From contig JBMOMX010000030.1 in assembly GCA_049323435.1 (NCBI GenBank), forward strand, positions 1 through 64,000: a stretch of 64,000 nt of DNA, in the 5' to 3' direction. Source of the stretch: UBA11222 sp049323435. Lineage in GTDB: Bacteria; Pseudomonadota; Alphaproteobacteria; UBA11222. Below are positions 51,167 through 59,283 of the stretch, piece after piece. Every line of letters begins with the position of its first letter. The first letter of the stretch is position 1. The translations under genes were made by a program, and so were the position numbers. Below the pieces are notes generated by a model that saw only the letters and a program-made list of their open reading frames with translations, had not been told where the DNA came from and ran no database searches.

Positions 51167-51607
51167 ATGACAGATGAAGAGATTATCCAGTTGCTGCGGG
51201 CGCGCGTGCTTAAACTGAAATTCATGCGCTATCTGAACGGTGACATTCATGCCGTCAACCAGGCAAAGCAGGAAGCCATTCTGGCGTTTCATCCGGGAGA
51301 GGATTTATGCCAGACGGCCGGCGTCATTCAGGGCGGGTTTGTAACCGCAATGCTGGACGGGGCCATGGCGCATGCGGTGCTGGTGGCGTCAAAAATGACG
51401 CTGGCGCCGCCTACATTGGAACTCAAGGTCAGCTTTTTGCGCGCCGCTTTGCCGGGGCCGCACAAAGCCGTCGGGCGCGTATTGCGAATGGGCAAAAGCA
51501 TCGGCTTTCTGGAAGGCGAACTTTTCAATGCCAAAGGTGAAGTGATCGCTAAAAGCTCGGCTACCGCCATGCTTGTGCCGCAGGAACCGGTCAAGCCTCA
51601 GGCTTGA
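51167..51607 (+). CDS. PaaI-type hot-dog thioesterase
   Basis: 146 residues. Hot-dog motif QGGFVTAMLDGAMAHAV with catalytic Asp, and TLELKVSFLRAALPGP. Likely hydrolyses aromatic or acyl-CoA thioesters. Between the atypical SDR and the CoA transferase, it fits a CoA-ester degradation block. Confidence 0.8.
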   Translation: MTDEEIIQLLRARVLKLKFMRYLNGDIHAVNQAKQEAILAFHPGEDLCQTAGVIQGGFVTAMLDGAMAHAVLVASKMTLAPPTLELKVSFLRAALPGPHKAVGRVLRMGKSIGFLEGELFNAKGEVIAKSSATAMLVPQEPVKPQA

Positions 51608-51682
51608 CGGGGCGACGGTGTCCTGTCACGCTGCTATCAAGCGTCTGCACAATAACAGGACGCATAGCGCAGGGAGAAAATC

Positions 51683-52912
51683 ATGCGGCATATCCTGGAT
51701 GGATATCGTGTACTGGATATTACACAATTTCTGGCCGGACCGGCGGCGACGCGCCTGATGGTGGAAATGGGCGCGGAAGTCATCAAGGTCGAATTTCCCA
51801 GCGGCGATCCCAGCCGGAATTTCCCGTTTCTGAAGGATGGCCGCAGCGCCTATTATGTGCAGCAGAACCGCGGCAAAAAGGCCATCTGCCTGGATCCCAA
51901 ATCACCTGAAGGGCTGGAAATCCTCAAAGGGCTGATCGCCAAATGCGATGTTTTTATTGAAAATTTCGCGCCCGGCGTGATCGGACGTATTGGGCTTGGC
52001 TGGGACGTGGTGAAGGCGATCAATCCGAATATTGTCATGTGTTCGATTTCGGCCTTTGGCCAGACCGGGCCGCTGGCGCATTTGCCGGGTTTCGACAATA
52101 TCGGTCAGGCCTATGCCGGCGTCACCAGCATGATCGGCGATCCCGGCAAGGCGCCGGCTTTTCCGCAATTGGCGCTGGGCGATGTGGGCACCGGCGTGCA
52201 TGCGGCGGCGGCCATCGGCTATGCGCTGCTGCATCGTGAACGCGGTCATGGCGGGCAATATATAGATGTGTCCCTGCTCGACAGCTATTTCCACCATCAT
52301 GAAGTCAATGTGCAGGTCTGGTCCTGCAGTAAAGGCGAGATCAAACCGACACGCTCCGGCTCGCATCATTATGCGGTGGCGCCGGCGGGAATTTTTCAGG
52401 GCAAGGAAATGCCGATTTTTCTGCTGCCGATCCTCAATATGTGGCCGCGCTTTTGCGAAGTGATCGGACGCCCCGATATTATCGACCATCCGAAATTTTG
52501 TGACAATGCCGCGCGGGCCGCAAACCAGATTGAACTGATCGCAATTATTGAGGGCTGGCTGAAGGCGCAGGAAAGCGATGCGCATTCCATTCGCATATTC
52601 GAGGAAAATCATATCCCGGTAGCCCCGATTTTATCGGTGGAGCAGGCCTGTCAGCATCCCCATCTGATCGAACGCGAAACCGTGCGCTGGATCGAGGATC
52701 GCGGGCTGGGACGGTTTCAGGCCCCGGGTATGCCGTTGCGCTTTTCTGCATTTCCGGGCCATCTGGAACTGGAGGCGCCATTTCTGGGCGAACATAATGT
52801 CCCCGTTCTAAGCGAATATCTCGGCTATTCCAAAGACCGGATCGCCGCTTTGCAGGCCAAAGGCATCCTGGCGTCCGAGCCAATTCCGGCCCATGCCGAT
52901 GCGGCAGAATAA
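51683..52912 (+). CDS. CaiB/BaiF family III CoA-transferase
   Basis: 409 residues. Family III signature with the catalytic Asp segment LALGDVGTGVHAAAAIGYALLHRERGHGGQYIDVSLLDS and CSISAFGQTGPLAH. Transfers CoA between acids. GGGAGAAAATC stands upstream of the ATG. Confidence 0.85.
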   Translation: MRHILDGYRVLDITQFLAGPAATRLMVEMGAEVIKVEFPSGDPSRNFPFLKDGRSAYYVQQNRGKKAICLDPKSPEGLEILKGLIAKCDVFIENFAPGVIGRIGLGWDVVKAINPNIVMCSISAFGQTGPLAHLPGFDNIGQAYAGVTSMIGDPGKAPAFPQLALGDVGTGVHAAAAIGYALLHRERGHGGQYIDVSLLDSYFHHHEVNVQVWSCSKGEIKPTRSGSHHYAVAPAGIFQGKEMPIFLLPILNMWPRFCEVIGRPDIIDHPKFCDNAARAANQIELIAIIEGWLKAQESDAHSIRIFEENHIPVAPILSVEQACQHPHLIERETVRWIEDRGLGRFQAPGMPLRFSAFPGHLELEAPFLGEHNVPVLSEYLGYSKDRIAALQAKGILASEPIPAHADAAE

Positions 52913-52942
52913 TTTCTATCAACCAGCAGGAGCATATCTATC

Positions 52943-53704
52943 ATGACCGGAATTATGGAAAACAAGGTCGTCATCATCACCGGCGCTGCATCCGGCATCG
53001 GCCGCGCCACGGCCCAGATTTACGCCCGCGAAGGCGCGCGCGTGATTATTGCCGACATCAATGAAAAAGGCGGAGAGGAAACCCTGTCCATGATCAACAA
53101 GCAGGGCCATCAGGGCCTGTTTGTCAGGACGGACATGACGGTGGAAACCGATGTCAAGACACTGGTGGACCGCGCCATGAACGCACATGGACGGCTGGAC
53201 GCCGCCTTCAACAATGCCGGTATTGAGGGCATGCAGGCGCTATCAGCGGATATGCCTACAGCGGAATTCGACAAGATCATCGCCGTCAATCTGAAAGGCG
53301 TGTTTCTGTGCATGAAATATCAGATTCCCGCGATGCTGAAAGGCGGCGGCGGGGCCATTGTCAACACGGCGTCAGTGGCGGGGCTGGTAGGCTTTCCGGG
53401 GCTGGGCGCCTATGTCGGCTCCAAACATGGCGTGATCGGGCTGAGCAAGGCGGCGGCGCTGGAATATGCCAAGCTTGGCATCCGCGTGAACTGTGTATGC
53501 CCCGGCGTCATTGACACACCGATGGTAGGCCGCCTTGGCGGAACCAATCCCGAACTGCTCGCGGGTCTTGCCGCAGCCGAGCCAATAGGTCGGCTGGGCA
53601 AACCGTCTGAAATCGGCGAAGCGGCGGTGTGGCTATGTTCGGATCACGCCTCTTTCGTCACCGGCCATTCGATGGTGGTGGATGGCGGCCTGGTGGCGCA
53701 ATAG
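52943..53704 (+). CDS. SDR-family oxidoreductase, tandem copy 1
   Basis: 253 residues. TGAASGIGRAT cofactor site, NNAG, catalytic Ser (VNTAS) and YxxxK (AYVGSKH). About 80% identical by eye to the next gene, so a recent tandem duplication. Substrate not predictable. Confidence 0.85.
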   Translation: MTGIMENKVVIITGAASGIGRATAQIYAREGARVIIADINEKGGEETLSMINKQGHQGLFVRTDMTVETDVKTLVDRAMNAHGRLDAAFNNAGIEGMQALSADMPTAEFDKIIAVNLKGVFLCMKYQIPAMLKGGGGAIVNTASVAGLVGFPGLGAYVGSKHGVIGLSKAAALEYAKLGIRVNCVCPGVIDTPMVGRLGGTNPELLAGLAAAEPIGRLGKPSEIGEAAVWLCSDHASFVTGHSMVVDGGLVAQ

Positions 53705-53771
53705 CGCCACAAGTAACTGCGAGGCGCAATAGTCTTTATACGGAATATAAATCAGCAACAGGAGAATAACC

Positions 53772-54533
53772 TTGACTGGTATCATGGAAGGTAAAGTTGT
53801 CATAATCACCGGCGCAGCATCGGGCATCGGGCGCGCCACGTCATTGATTTTTGCGCGCGAAGGCGCGCGCGTCATCATCGCCGATGTCAATGAAAAGGGC
53901 GGCGAGGAAACCCTCGCCATGGTCAACAAACAGGGCCATCAGGGCATGTTTGTACGAACGGATATAACCGTGGAGACCGATGTTAAAACCCTGATCGAAC
54001 GCGCAATCAATGCGCATGGACGGCTGGACGCCGCCTATAACAATGCCGCGATCGAGGGCTATCAGGCGCTGACCGCCGATGTGCCGGTGCATGAATTCGA
54101 CAAGATCATGGCCGCCAATATCAAGGGTGTTTATCTGTGTATGAAATATGAAATCCAGGCGATGCTGAAAACCGGCGGCGGCGCTATTGTCAACACCGCG
54201 TCGGCGGCGGGCCTGGTGGGCATTCCCGGCATGGGGGCCTATTGCGCATCAAAACATGCGGTGATCGGCATGAGTAAAACCGCAGCGCTTGAATATGCCA
54301 AACTGGGCATCCGGGTGAATTGCGTATGCCCCGGCGCCATCGACACCCCGATGCTGGCCCGGGTGAGCAATGCGGATCCCGCTTTGCTCGGAGCGCTGAT
54401 TGCCGCCGAGCCGATTGGCCGTATGGGCAAGCCTTCAGAAATTGGCGAGGCGGCTGTCTGGCTGTGTTCGGACCATGCCTCTTTCGTCACCGGCCACGCA
54501 ATGTCGGTAGATGGCGGACTGGTCGCGGCATAG
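53772..54533 (+). CDS. SDR-family oxidoreductase, tandem copy 2
   Basis: 253 residues if TTG at 53772 starts it (GGAG precedes at good spacing; ATG at 53784 is an alternative). Same architecture as copy 1 with YxxxK (AYCASKH) but NNAG changed to NNAA, and divergence concentrated around the substrate-facing segments, compatible with specialisation after duplication. Confidence 0.82.
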   Translation: MTGIMEGKVVIITGAASGIGRATSLIFAREGARVIIADVNEKGGEETLAMVNKQGHQGMFVRTDITVETDVKTLIERAINAHGRLDAAYNNAAIEGYQALTADVPVHEFDKIMAANIKGVYLCMKYEIQAMLKTGGGAIVNTASAAGLVGIPGMGAYCASKHAVIGMSKTAALEYAKLGIRVNCVCPGAIDTPMLARVSNADPALLGALIAAEPIGRMGKPSEIGEAAVWLCSDHASFVTGHAMSVDGGLVAA

Positions 54534-54720
54534 CCGGTCCTGCCATTCAGAATGCTTAGCGCCCATCCCGCTTCAGTGCCAATGTAATTGCACGGGGGCG
54601 GGACAGCTGCGGCATTGAACGGGCAAAAAGGAATGTGCTAATAGACCGCATGCCCTTTCAGACTTTTTCAAAATCCAGCCTTAGCCCACACAGATTCCAT
54701 TTTATTGGACAAAGTTTTTC

Positions 54721-56331
54721 ATGATCGGTAATGCGCGCAATCTGCTGGACGGGCAATTACTGGAATGTGATATCTGCATCGCTGGCGCAGGGGCCGCGGG
54801 CATTACCCTGGCGCACGAATTGTCGGGCAGCAAGCTCCGGGTCATCGTGCTGGAAAGCGGCGGATTAAATTTTGATGCAGAAATTCAATCCCTGTACCAG
54901 GCAAATGTAAACAACCCTCATTATAATGACCCCGAAGCAAGCCGCCTGCGTTTTTTCGGCGGCAGCACCAACCACTGGACGGGCAATTGCGGGCCGCTTG
55001 AACCCATTGATTTTGAAGTGCGCCCATGGCTGGCGCATAGCGGCTGGCCCTTCAGTTACGCGGATCTGGTCCCATTCTATGAAAAAGCGCAATCCTATTG
55101 CCAGCTTGCCGCATTCCGCTATGATCTGGACTATTGGACAAAGCAGCGCGGGCTGAAGCCGTTACCGCTGGATACTGAAATTGTCACCGCCGGTTTTGCG
55201 CAACCCAGCCCGCCTACAAGATTTGGCGAAGTTTACCGCAGCGATATTGGCAGCAGTGAAAATGTTCAAGTTTATCTGAATGCCAATCTGATTGATATTA
55301 ATCTGCACCCGGATGGATCGCATGTGCAGACCGTTCTGGCAGGCCAGTTGGACGCAAAGCGCTTCCAGATAAAAGCAAAAATATTTGTGCTGGCGCTGGG
55401 AGGCATGGAAAACCCCCGTCTGCTGTTAAATTGCGACAAGGTGCATGCCGCCGGTATTGGCAATCAGCATGATCTGGTGGGACGCTACTTCATGGACCAC
55501 CCTGTTGTTTCCGCCGCGACATTCCTTCTTGCCGGACCGTCAATCAATCTGGATCTCTACAGGGAAGCGCCACCCGTCAAGGGCGCATCGGGTGAAACGC
55601 CTGTCGCATACGCATATCTGAAATTATCCGACGCTATGCTGCGCCAGCATGGACTGAACAATATACGCGCGCCAATCATCCCGGCCAGCCGCCTGAGTGC
55701 ATCCGATGGAGTCGAATCTATTCACATACTGGGCAGCACGCTCGGCGCCGGTGAATGGCCGGATGATCTGGGCGGGCATATCGGCAATATAGTCCGTGAT
55801 TTCGACATGGTCATCGAAAAGTTTTCACGCAAGACTTTCAATACAAAACTGTTTGATTCGGCCGATGACACCAACTTCATGTATAGCGACGTCATGATCG
55901 AACAGCGCCCGGAAGCATCCAACCGGATCACATTATCATCGGAAAGGGACCGGCTTGGGATGCGCAAAGCCGCCATAGAATGGAAGCTGGCAGATGCCGA
56001 TAAAGAAAATTTGCAGCGCTGCCTGGAAATCATGGCCAAGGAATTTGGCCGGGCCGGGCTGGGCAGGCTTCGCATTGATGGAGAGCGTGGCGGACGCACA
56101 TATGGCGAATTGCTGAGCTATGGCGACCATCATATGGGCACGACGCGGGCGCATGTTAATCCGCGCCAGGGCGTGGTTGATGGCAATCTGAAAGTACATG
56201 GCGTGGAAAATCTTTATCTGGCCGGCAGTTCCGTCTTTCCAACGGGGGGGCATGTCCCGCCAACCCTGACGATCGTTGCGCTGGCAATAAGAATGGCGCA
56301 GCATCTTCGCCAGCAATTGGAGCGCGTATAA
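54721..56331 (+). CDS. GMC-family FAD oxidoreductase
   Basis: 536 residues. FAD dinucleotide-binding GAGAAG at 22-27, RFFGGSTNHWTGNC, and C-terminal active-site region (HHMGTTRAHVNP; GSSVFPTGGHVPPTLTIVALAIRMAQ). Resembles the large subunits of membrane sugar/alcohol dehydrogenases. One base separates it from a small exported protein, probably its partner subunit. Confidence 0.83.
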   Translation: MIGNARNLLDGQLLECDICIAGAGAAGITLAHELSGSKLRVIVLESGGLNFDAEIQSLYQANVNNPHYNDPEASRLRFFGGSTNHWTGNCGPLEPIDFEVRPWLAHSGWPFSYADLVPFYEKAQSYCQLAAFRYDLDYWTKQRGLKPLPLDTEIVTAGFAQPSPPTRFGEVYRSDIGSSENVQVYLNANLIDINLHPDGSHVQTVLAGQLDAKRFQIKAKIFVLALGGMENPRLLLNCDKVHAAGIGNQHDLVGRYFMDHPVVSAATFLLAGPSINLDLYREAPPVKGASGETPVAYAYLKLSDAMLRQHGLNNIRAPIIPASRLSASDGVESIHILGSTLGAGEWPDDLGGHIGNIVRDFDMVIEKFSRKTFNTKLFDSADDTNFMYSDVMIEQRPEASNRITLSSERDRLGMRKAAIEWKLADADKENLQRCLEIMAKEFGRAGLGRLRIDGERGGRTYGELLSYGDHHMGTTRAHVNPRQGVVDGNLKVHGVENLYLAGSSVFPTGGHVPPTLTIVALAIRMAQHLRQQLERV

Positions 56332-56332
56332 C

Positions 56333-56698
56333 ATGCCCATGCCACGCAGAAAATTTTTATTGGCTCTGCTTGGCACTGTTCTTGCTGGCCCATTTGCAGG
56401 TTCTACGGGTGCAATTTCCGCATCCGCAACGCCTGACATCAGGATGCTGGAAAGTGTACGCCGGGTGGGTGAGGCCTATTTGGCGCAATGTCCAGCCGAA
56501 GCAATCAGGTCGCGATTATTGGCGGCGCTTGAACAGGCGCTGGAGCAGGCGCTTGCCGGGTCAGGCCGCGCCCAGACGGCAGAGCGGCTAAAGGCGCTTA
56601 TCCGGGCTGATTTTTCTGCGGGGCGTACAATAATGCTGGACGGCTGGGTGCTATCCGTCACCGAATGCCGGTTGTGCGCACTCTATGTTGCAGCTTGA
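56333..56698 (+). CDS. Small exported partner of the GMC oxidoreductase
   Basis: 121 residues with a signal opening PRRKFLLALLGTVLAGP that contains an Arg-Arg pair and may be Tat-dependent. It lies directly after the GMC gene, as do small gamma-type subunits in gluconate/fructose dehydrogenases, but sequence similarity is too weak for more than a positional assignment. Confidence 0.6.
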   Translation: MPMPRRKFLLALLGTVLAGPFAGSTGAISASATPDIRMLESVRRVGEAYLAQCPAEAIRSRLLAALEQALEQALAGSGRAQTAERLKALIRADFSAGRTIMLDGWVLSVTECRLCALYVAA

Positions 56699-56733
56699 GA
56701 GCCGCCAGCGGGTTTGACGGCATAGCGGAACAG

Positions 56734-56910
56734 TTACCGGCTTCTGTCCCGGCCCTTCAATTTGGCGCGCACCACATCCATCCCCCGGCGCATGGCGAAA
56801 GGCGACTTGTCATTTTCGATGGATATGCGGCCTTTTTCGTAAAGCATAAGCCAAATGACGGCCCACATGGCCCCGATCAACGCGCTATAGAGAAGTAATC
56901 TTCCGACCAT
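56734..56910 (-). CDS. 58-residue single-helix membrane protein
   Basis: Reading the minus strand from ATG at 56910 gives 58 codons and a stop (TAA). Residues ~4-24 form a hydrophobic helix (RLLLYSALIGAMWAVIWLML), followed by a charged tail with MRRGMDVVRAKLKGR. The composition is typical of real small membrane proteins. The ribosome-binding site is weak, so expression is uncertain. The remainder of the 56,699-57,020 gap shows nothing clear. Confidence 0.5.
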   Translation of the reverse strand: MVGRLLLYSALIGAMWAVIWLMLYEKGRISIENDKSPFAMRRGMDVVRAKLKGRDRSR

Positions 56911-57020
56911 GGCTCTGAAACGGACCCGCCCTGAGTTGCTAACGATTGCTTCGCAAATATATAGTACGAATCTGGGGTTAAAATCGTAATAATTATGCAG
57001 TTAAGGCGGATTTACAAAAC

Positions 57021-58304
57021 ATGTCCGGATTTATTATTACGTTGTGGCTGCTTGGTATCACGATACTGACCATGGTCCAGCCTGTTGTTGGCCCATTGGT
57101 TTACTATCTGATCACATGGATGCACCCGGAACAGCAAATGTATGGCGGTCTCTCAATAAGATGGACGCTTCTGATCGCTGTCACATCCCTGATTGGTTAT
57201 CTTTTTATCAGCAAGGAACGCCAATCACCAAGAAATGCTTTGGTGTTCTTCCTGTTTTTATGGGCATTTTGGTACTTATTTACCGCCATCGTAAACAGGG
57301 TCGATCCGCTTGAATTTGGGCTGGCGACGGATTTTGTTAAATTAATTGTGATGAGCTGGGTCACAGCGAGCGTGATCAACACACGCCACCGCATACATGC
57401 CCTTATCTGGATTCTGGTAATATGTATCGGCAGTGTCAGTTTTCGTACGGGTCTGATTACAATCGTGGCCGGCGGAGGCGGCGAAATTGTCGGCCCCGAT
57501 CATTTGGGGCACACGAACGAATATGCGCGTTATGTCATCTATACTTGGCCTTTCATGCTTTATCTGGCACGGCATTCTGCGCATAAATATGTACGCATAG
57601 GGCATATGGTGCTTGCGGCCACGGCCGTATTTACGCTGATAGGTACCAATTCTCGCGGGGCATTTGTCGCATTCGGCGCAATGTGTGCCATTTTATGGCT
57701 TTATGGCAGCAAAAAAGTTGTGACTGTGCTGCTGCTTGCCGCCTTTGTGGGCGGGGCCTATTTGGTTTTGCCGCCGGCACGGCTGGAAAGTTTCACCAAC
57801 CGGGCCGCCACCATAGAGAACCCGGAAGAAAACACTTCATTCCAGCTCAGGACCGAATCCTGGGCTTTTGGATGGGACTACACGCTGAAAAATCCATATT
57901 TTGGCGGCGGGCCCGGCACATTTGAGCGGCTGCATGGATTTGCCGCGCACAGTAATTATTTTGAAGTCCTTGGCGAGACCGGCTTTACAGGTTTTGGCAT
58001 CTACACCATTATCGCATTGCTGGCTTTCTCTATGGTTTTTCGCATCCAGAAAAAGACCAAGGGCATACCGGATCTGGCATGGGCGCATGATCTGGCATTC
58101 TATGCCATGATCACACTGGTTGGTTATTTTGTCGGGGGGATTACCAAGAACCACGGCATGAATGAATATTATTATATGCTGCTTGGAATTATGATGGGCG
58201 TGGAAACAGCCGTTAACAGATATCTGGCCATAGCGGCGAATGAAAAACGTCAGGGGGACGGCGCCGTGGAAATGGAGCCTATTCCCCAAGCCGCCCGAAC
58301 GTGA
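57021..58304 (+). CDS. O-antigen-ligase-like / exosortase-associated O-glycosylation ligase
   Basis: 427 residues, about 11 transmembrane segments. A large periplasmic loop in the C-terminal half (GGGPGTFERLHGFAAHSNYFEVLGETGFTGF) carries the Wzy/WaaL-type region with conserved His. Closest in layout to putative O-glycosylation ligases associated with exosortase A systems; no exosortase gene is in the window. Fold assignment firm, substrate inferred. Confidence 0.7.
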   Translation: MSGFIITLWLLGITILTMVQPVVGPLVYYLITWMHPEQQMYGGLSIRWTLLIAVTSLIGYLFISKERQSPRNALVFFLFLWAFWYLFTAIVNRVDPLEFGLATDFVKLIVMSWVTASVINTRHRIHALIWILVICIGSVSFRTGLITIVAGGGGEIVGPDHLGHTNEYARYVIYTWPFMLYLARHSAHKYVRIGHMVLAATAVFTLIGTNSRGAFVAFGAMCAILWLYGSKKVVTVLLLAAFVGGAYLVLPPARLESFTNRAATIENPEENTSFQLRTESWAFGWDYTLKNPYFGGGPGTFERLHGFAAHSNYFEVLGETGFTGFGIYTIIALLAFSMVFRIQKKTKGIPDLAWAHDLAFYAMITLVGYFVGGITKNHGMNEYYYMLLGIMMGVETAVNRYLAIAANEKRQGDGAVEMEPIPQAART

Positions 58305-58367
58305 AAAATCAACTTGCGGAGTCACTCGAATTTTACGGAATAGTCAAAGCTGTACGGTAAGACGATC

Positions 58368-58634
58368 GTGACTGATATTCTTTTCGATAATGTCTCGCGC
58401 CTGCTTGAATTGCTGATTGTCTCGCCCGACGGAGAAGAAAGGCGCGGTCAGCTGACGCTAACCCGCATCACGCGGAAGAATGGCGATTTCTTTCTGCATG
58501 GCATGGGCGTGAGCTCCAACCAGGAACATCATTTTTCCCTGTCCGACGTGAAGGAAATCATTGATATTGATAGCGGAGAAAATGTCGATATCGGCGAATT
58601 TCGCGCCGAACTGATGGCTCATCAAAGGTCCTGA
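58368..58634 (+). CDS. Hypothetical small protein
   Basis: 88 residues, acidic, alternating strand-like segments (QLTLTRITRKNGDFFLHGMGVSS, HHFSLSDVKEIIDID). No signal or helix. Function not recognised. It ends two bases from the convergent DUF4202 gene. Confidence 0.5.
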   Translation: MTDILFDNVSRLLELLIVSPDGEERRGQLTLTRITRKNGDFFLHGMGVSSNQEHHFSLSDVKEIIDIDSGENVDIGEFRAELMAHQRS

Positions 58635-59231
58635 TCAGCCTTTCGACCCCGCGAGCGCCAGTTCCACCAGACGCCGTGACGCCGCCGGAAGTTCCCGTTC
58701 AAGCGCCGCCTGCTGCGCCTGCGCGGACATTTTCGGCCAGGTCTTGCGGATCACATCCACAACCTTGGTCTCTGAATGTTTGGGGGCAAAGTCCGCCAGA
58801 TGATCTTCGAGAAACACCAGACAGGCCACATCCTCAAGGCGCTGCACCTCCTCATCCTGTTTCAGCCGCTCTTTACGCACCAATTGACCCACGCGATCCA
58901 CGGCAGAATCTTCATATCCGGATTTGCGTAATATATCCGCCGCCAGTTCGGCATGGCGGCGCTTTTCCTCTGTACGCCATTGCAGATAGCCGGCACGCCC
59001 TTCCGGATAATCTGTACGGGGAAGTTTCCAGCGCTGAATATGCTGACAGCGCACGGCAAGCCGCAGTGCCTCAGATGCATCCGGATAAAGCGCCTGTAAC
59101 ATTTCGCTCATGCGCATGGCATAGACAAGTTCCGCCGGCCGCGGCACGCCGCCATATGACTGCCGGGCGGGATCCCCGGCATGCAGTATATCCATCGCGG
59201 CGATGGCTTTTTCAAAGCGGTTCACAATCAC
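58635..59231 (-). CDS. DUF4202 protein
   Basis: 198 residues, helical. Conserved blocks GGVPRPAELVYAMRMSEML, VRCQHIQRWKLPRTDYPEG and DVACLVFLEDHLADFAPKH. The family often sits with nitrate assimilation genes; here it ends the nirB-nirD-nasA unit, 52 bp after nasA. Function unknown. Confidence 0.8.
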   Translation of the reverse strand: MIVNRFEKAIAAMDILHAGDPARQSYGGVPRPAELVYAMRMSEMLQALYPDASEALRLAVRCQHIQRWKLPRTDYPEGRAGYLQWRTEEKRRHAELAADILRKSGYEDSAVDRVGQLVRKERLKQDEEVQRLEDVACLVFLEDHLADFAPKHSETKVVDVIRKTWPKMSAQAQQAALERELPAASRRLVELALAGSKG

Positions 59232-59283
59232 ATTCTCCCTTAATGCCCATTTCCTGCAATGCCCACCCCAGGATGCGGCACGC

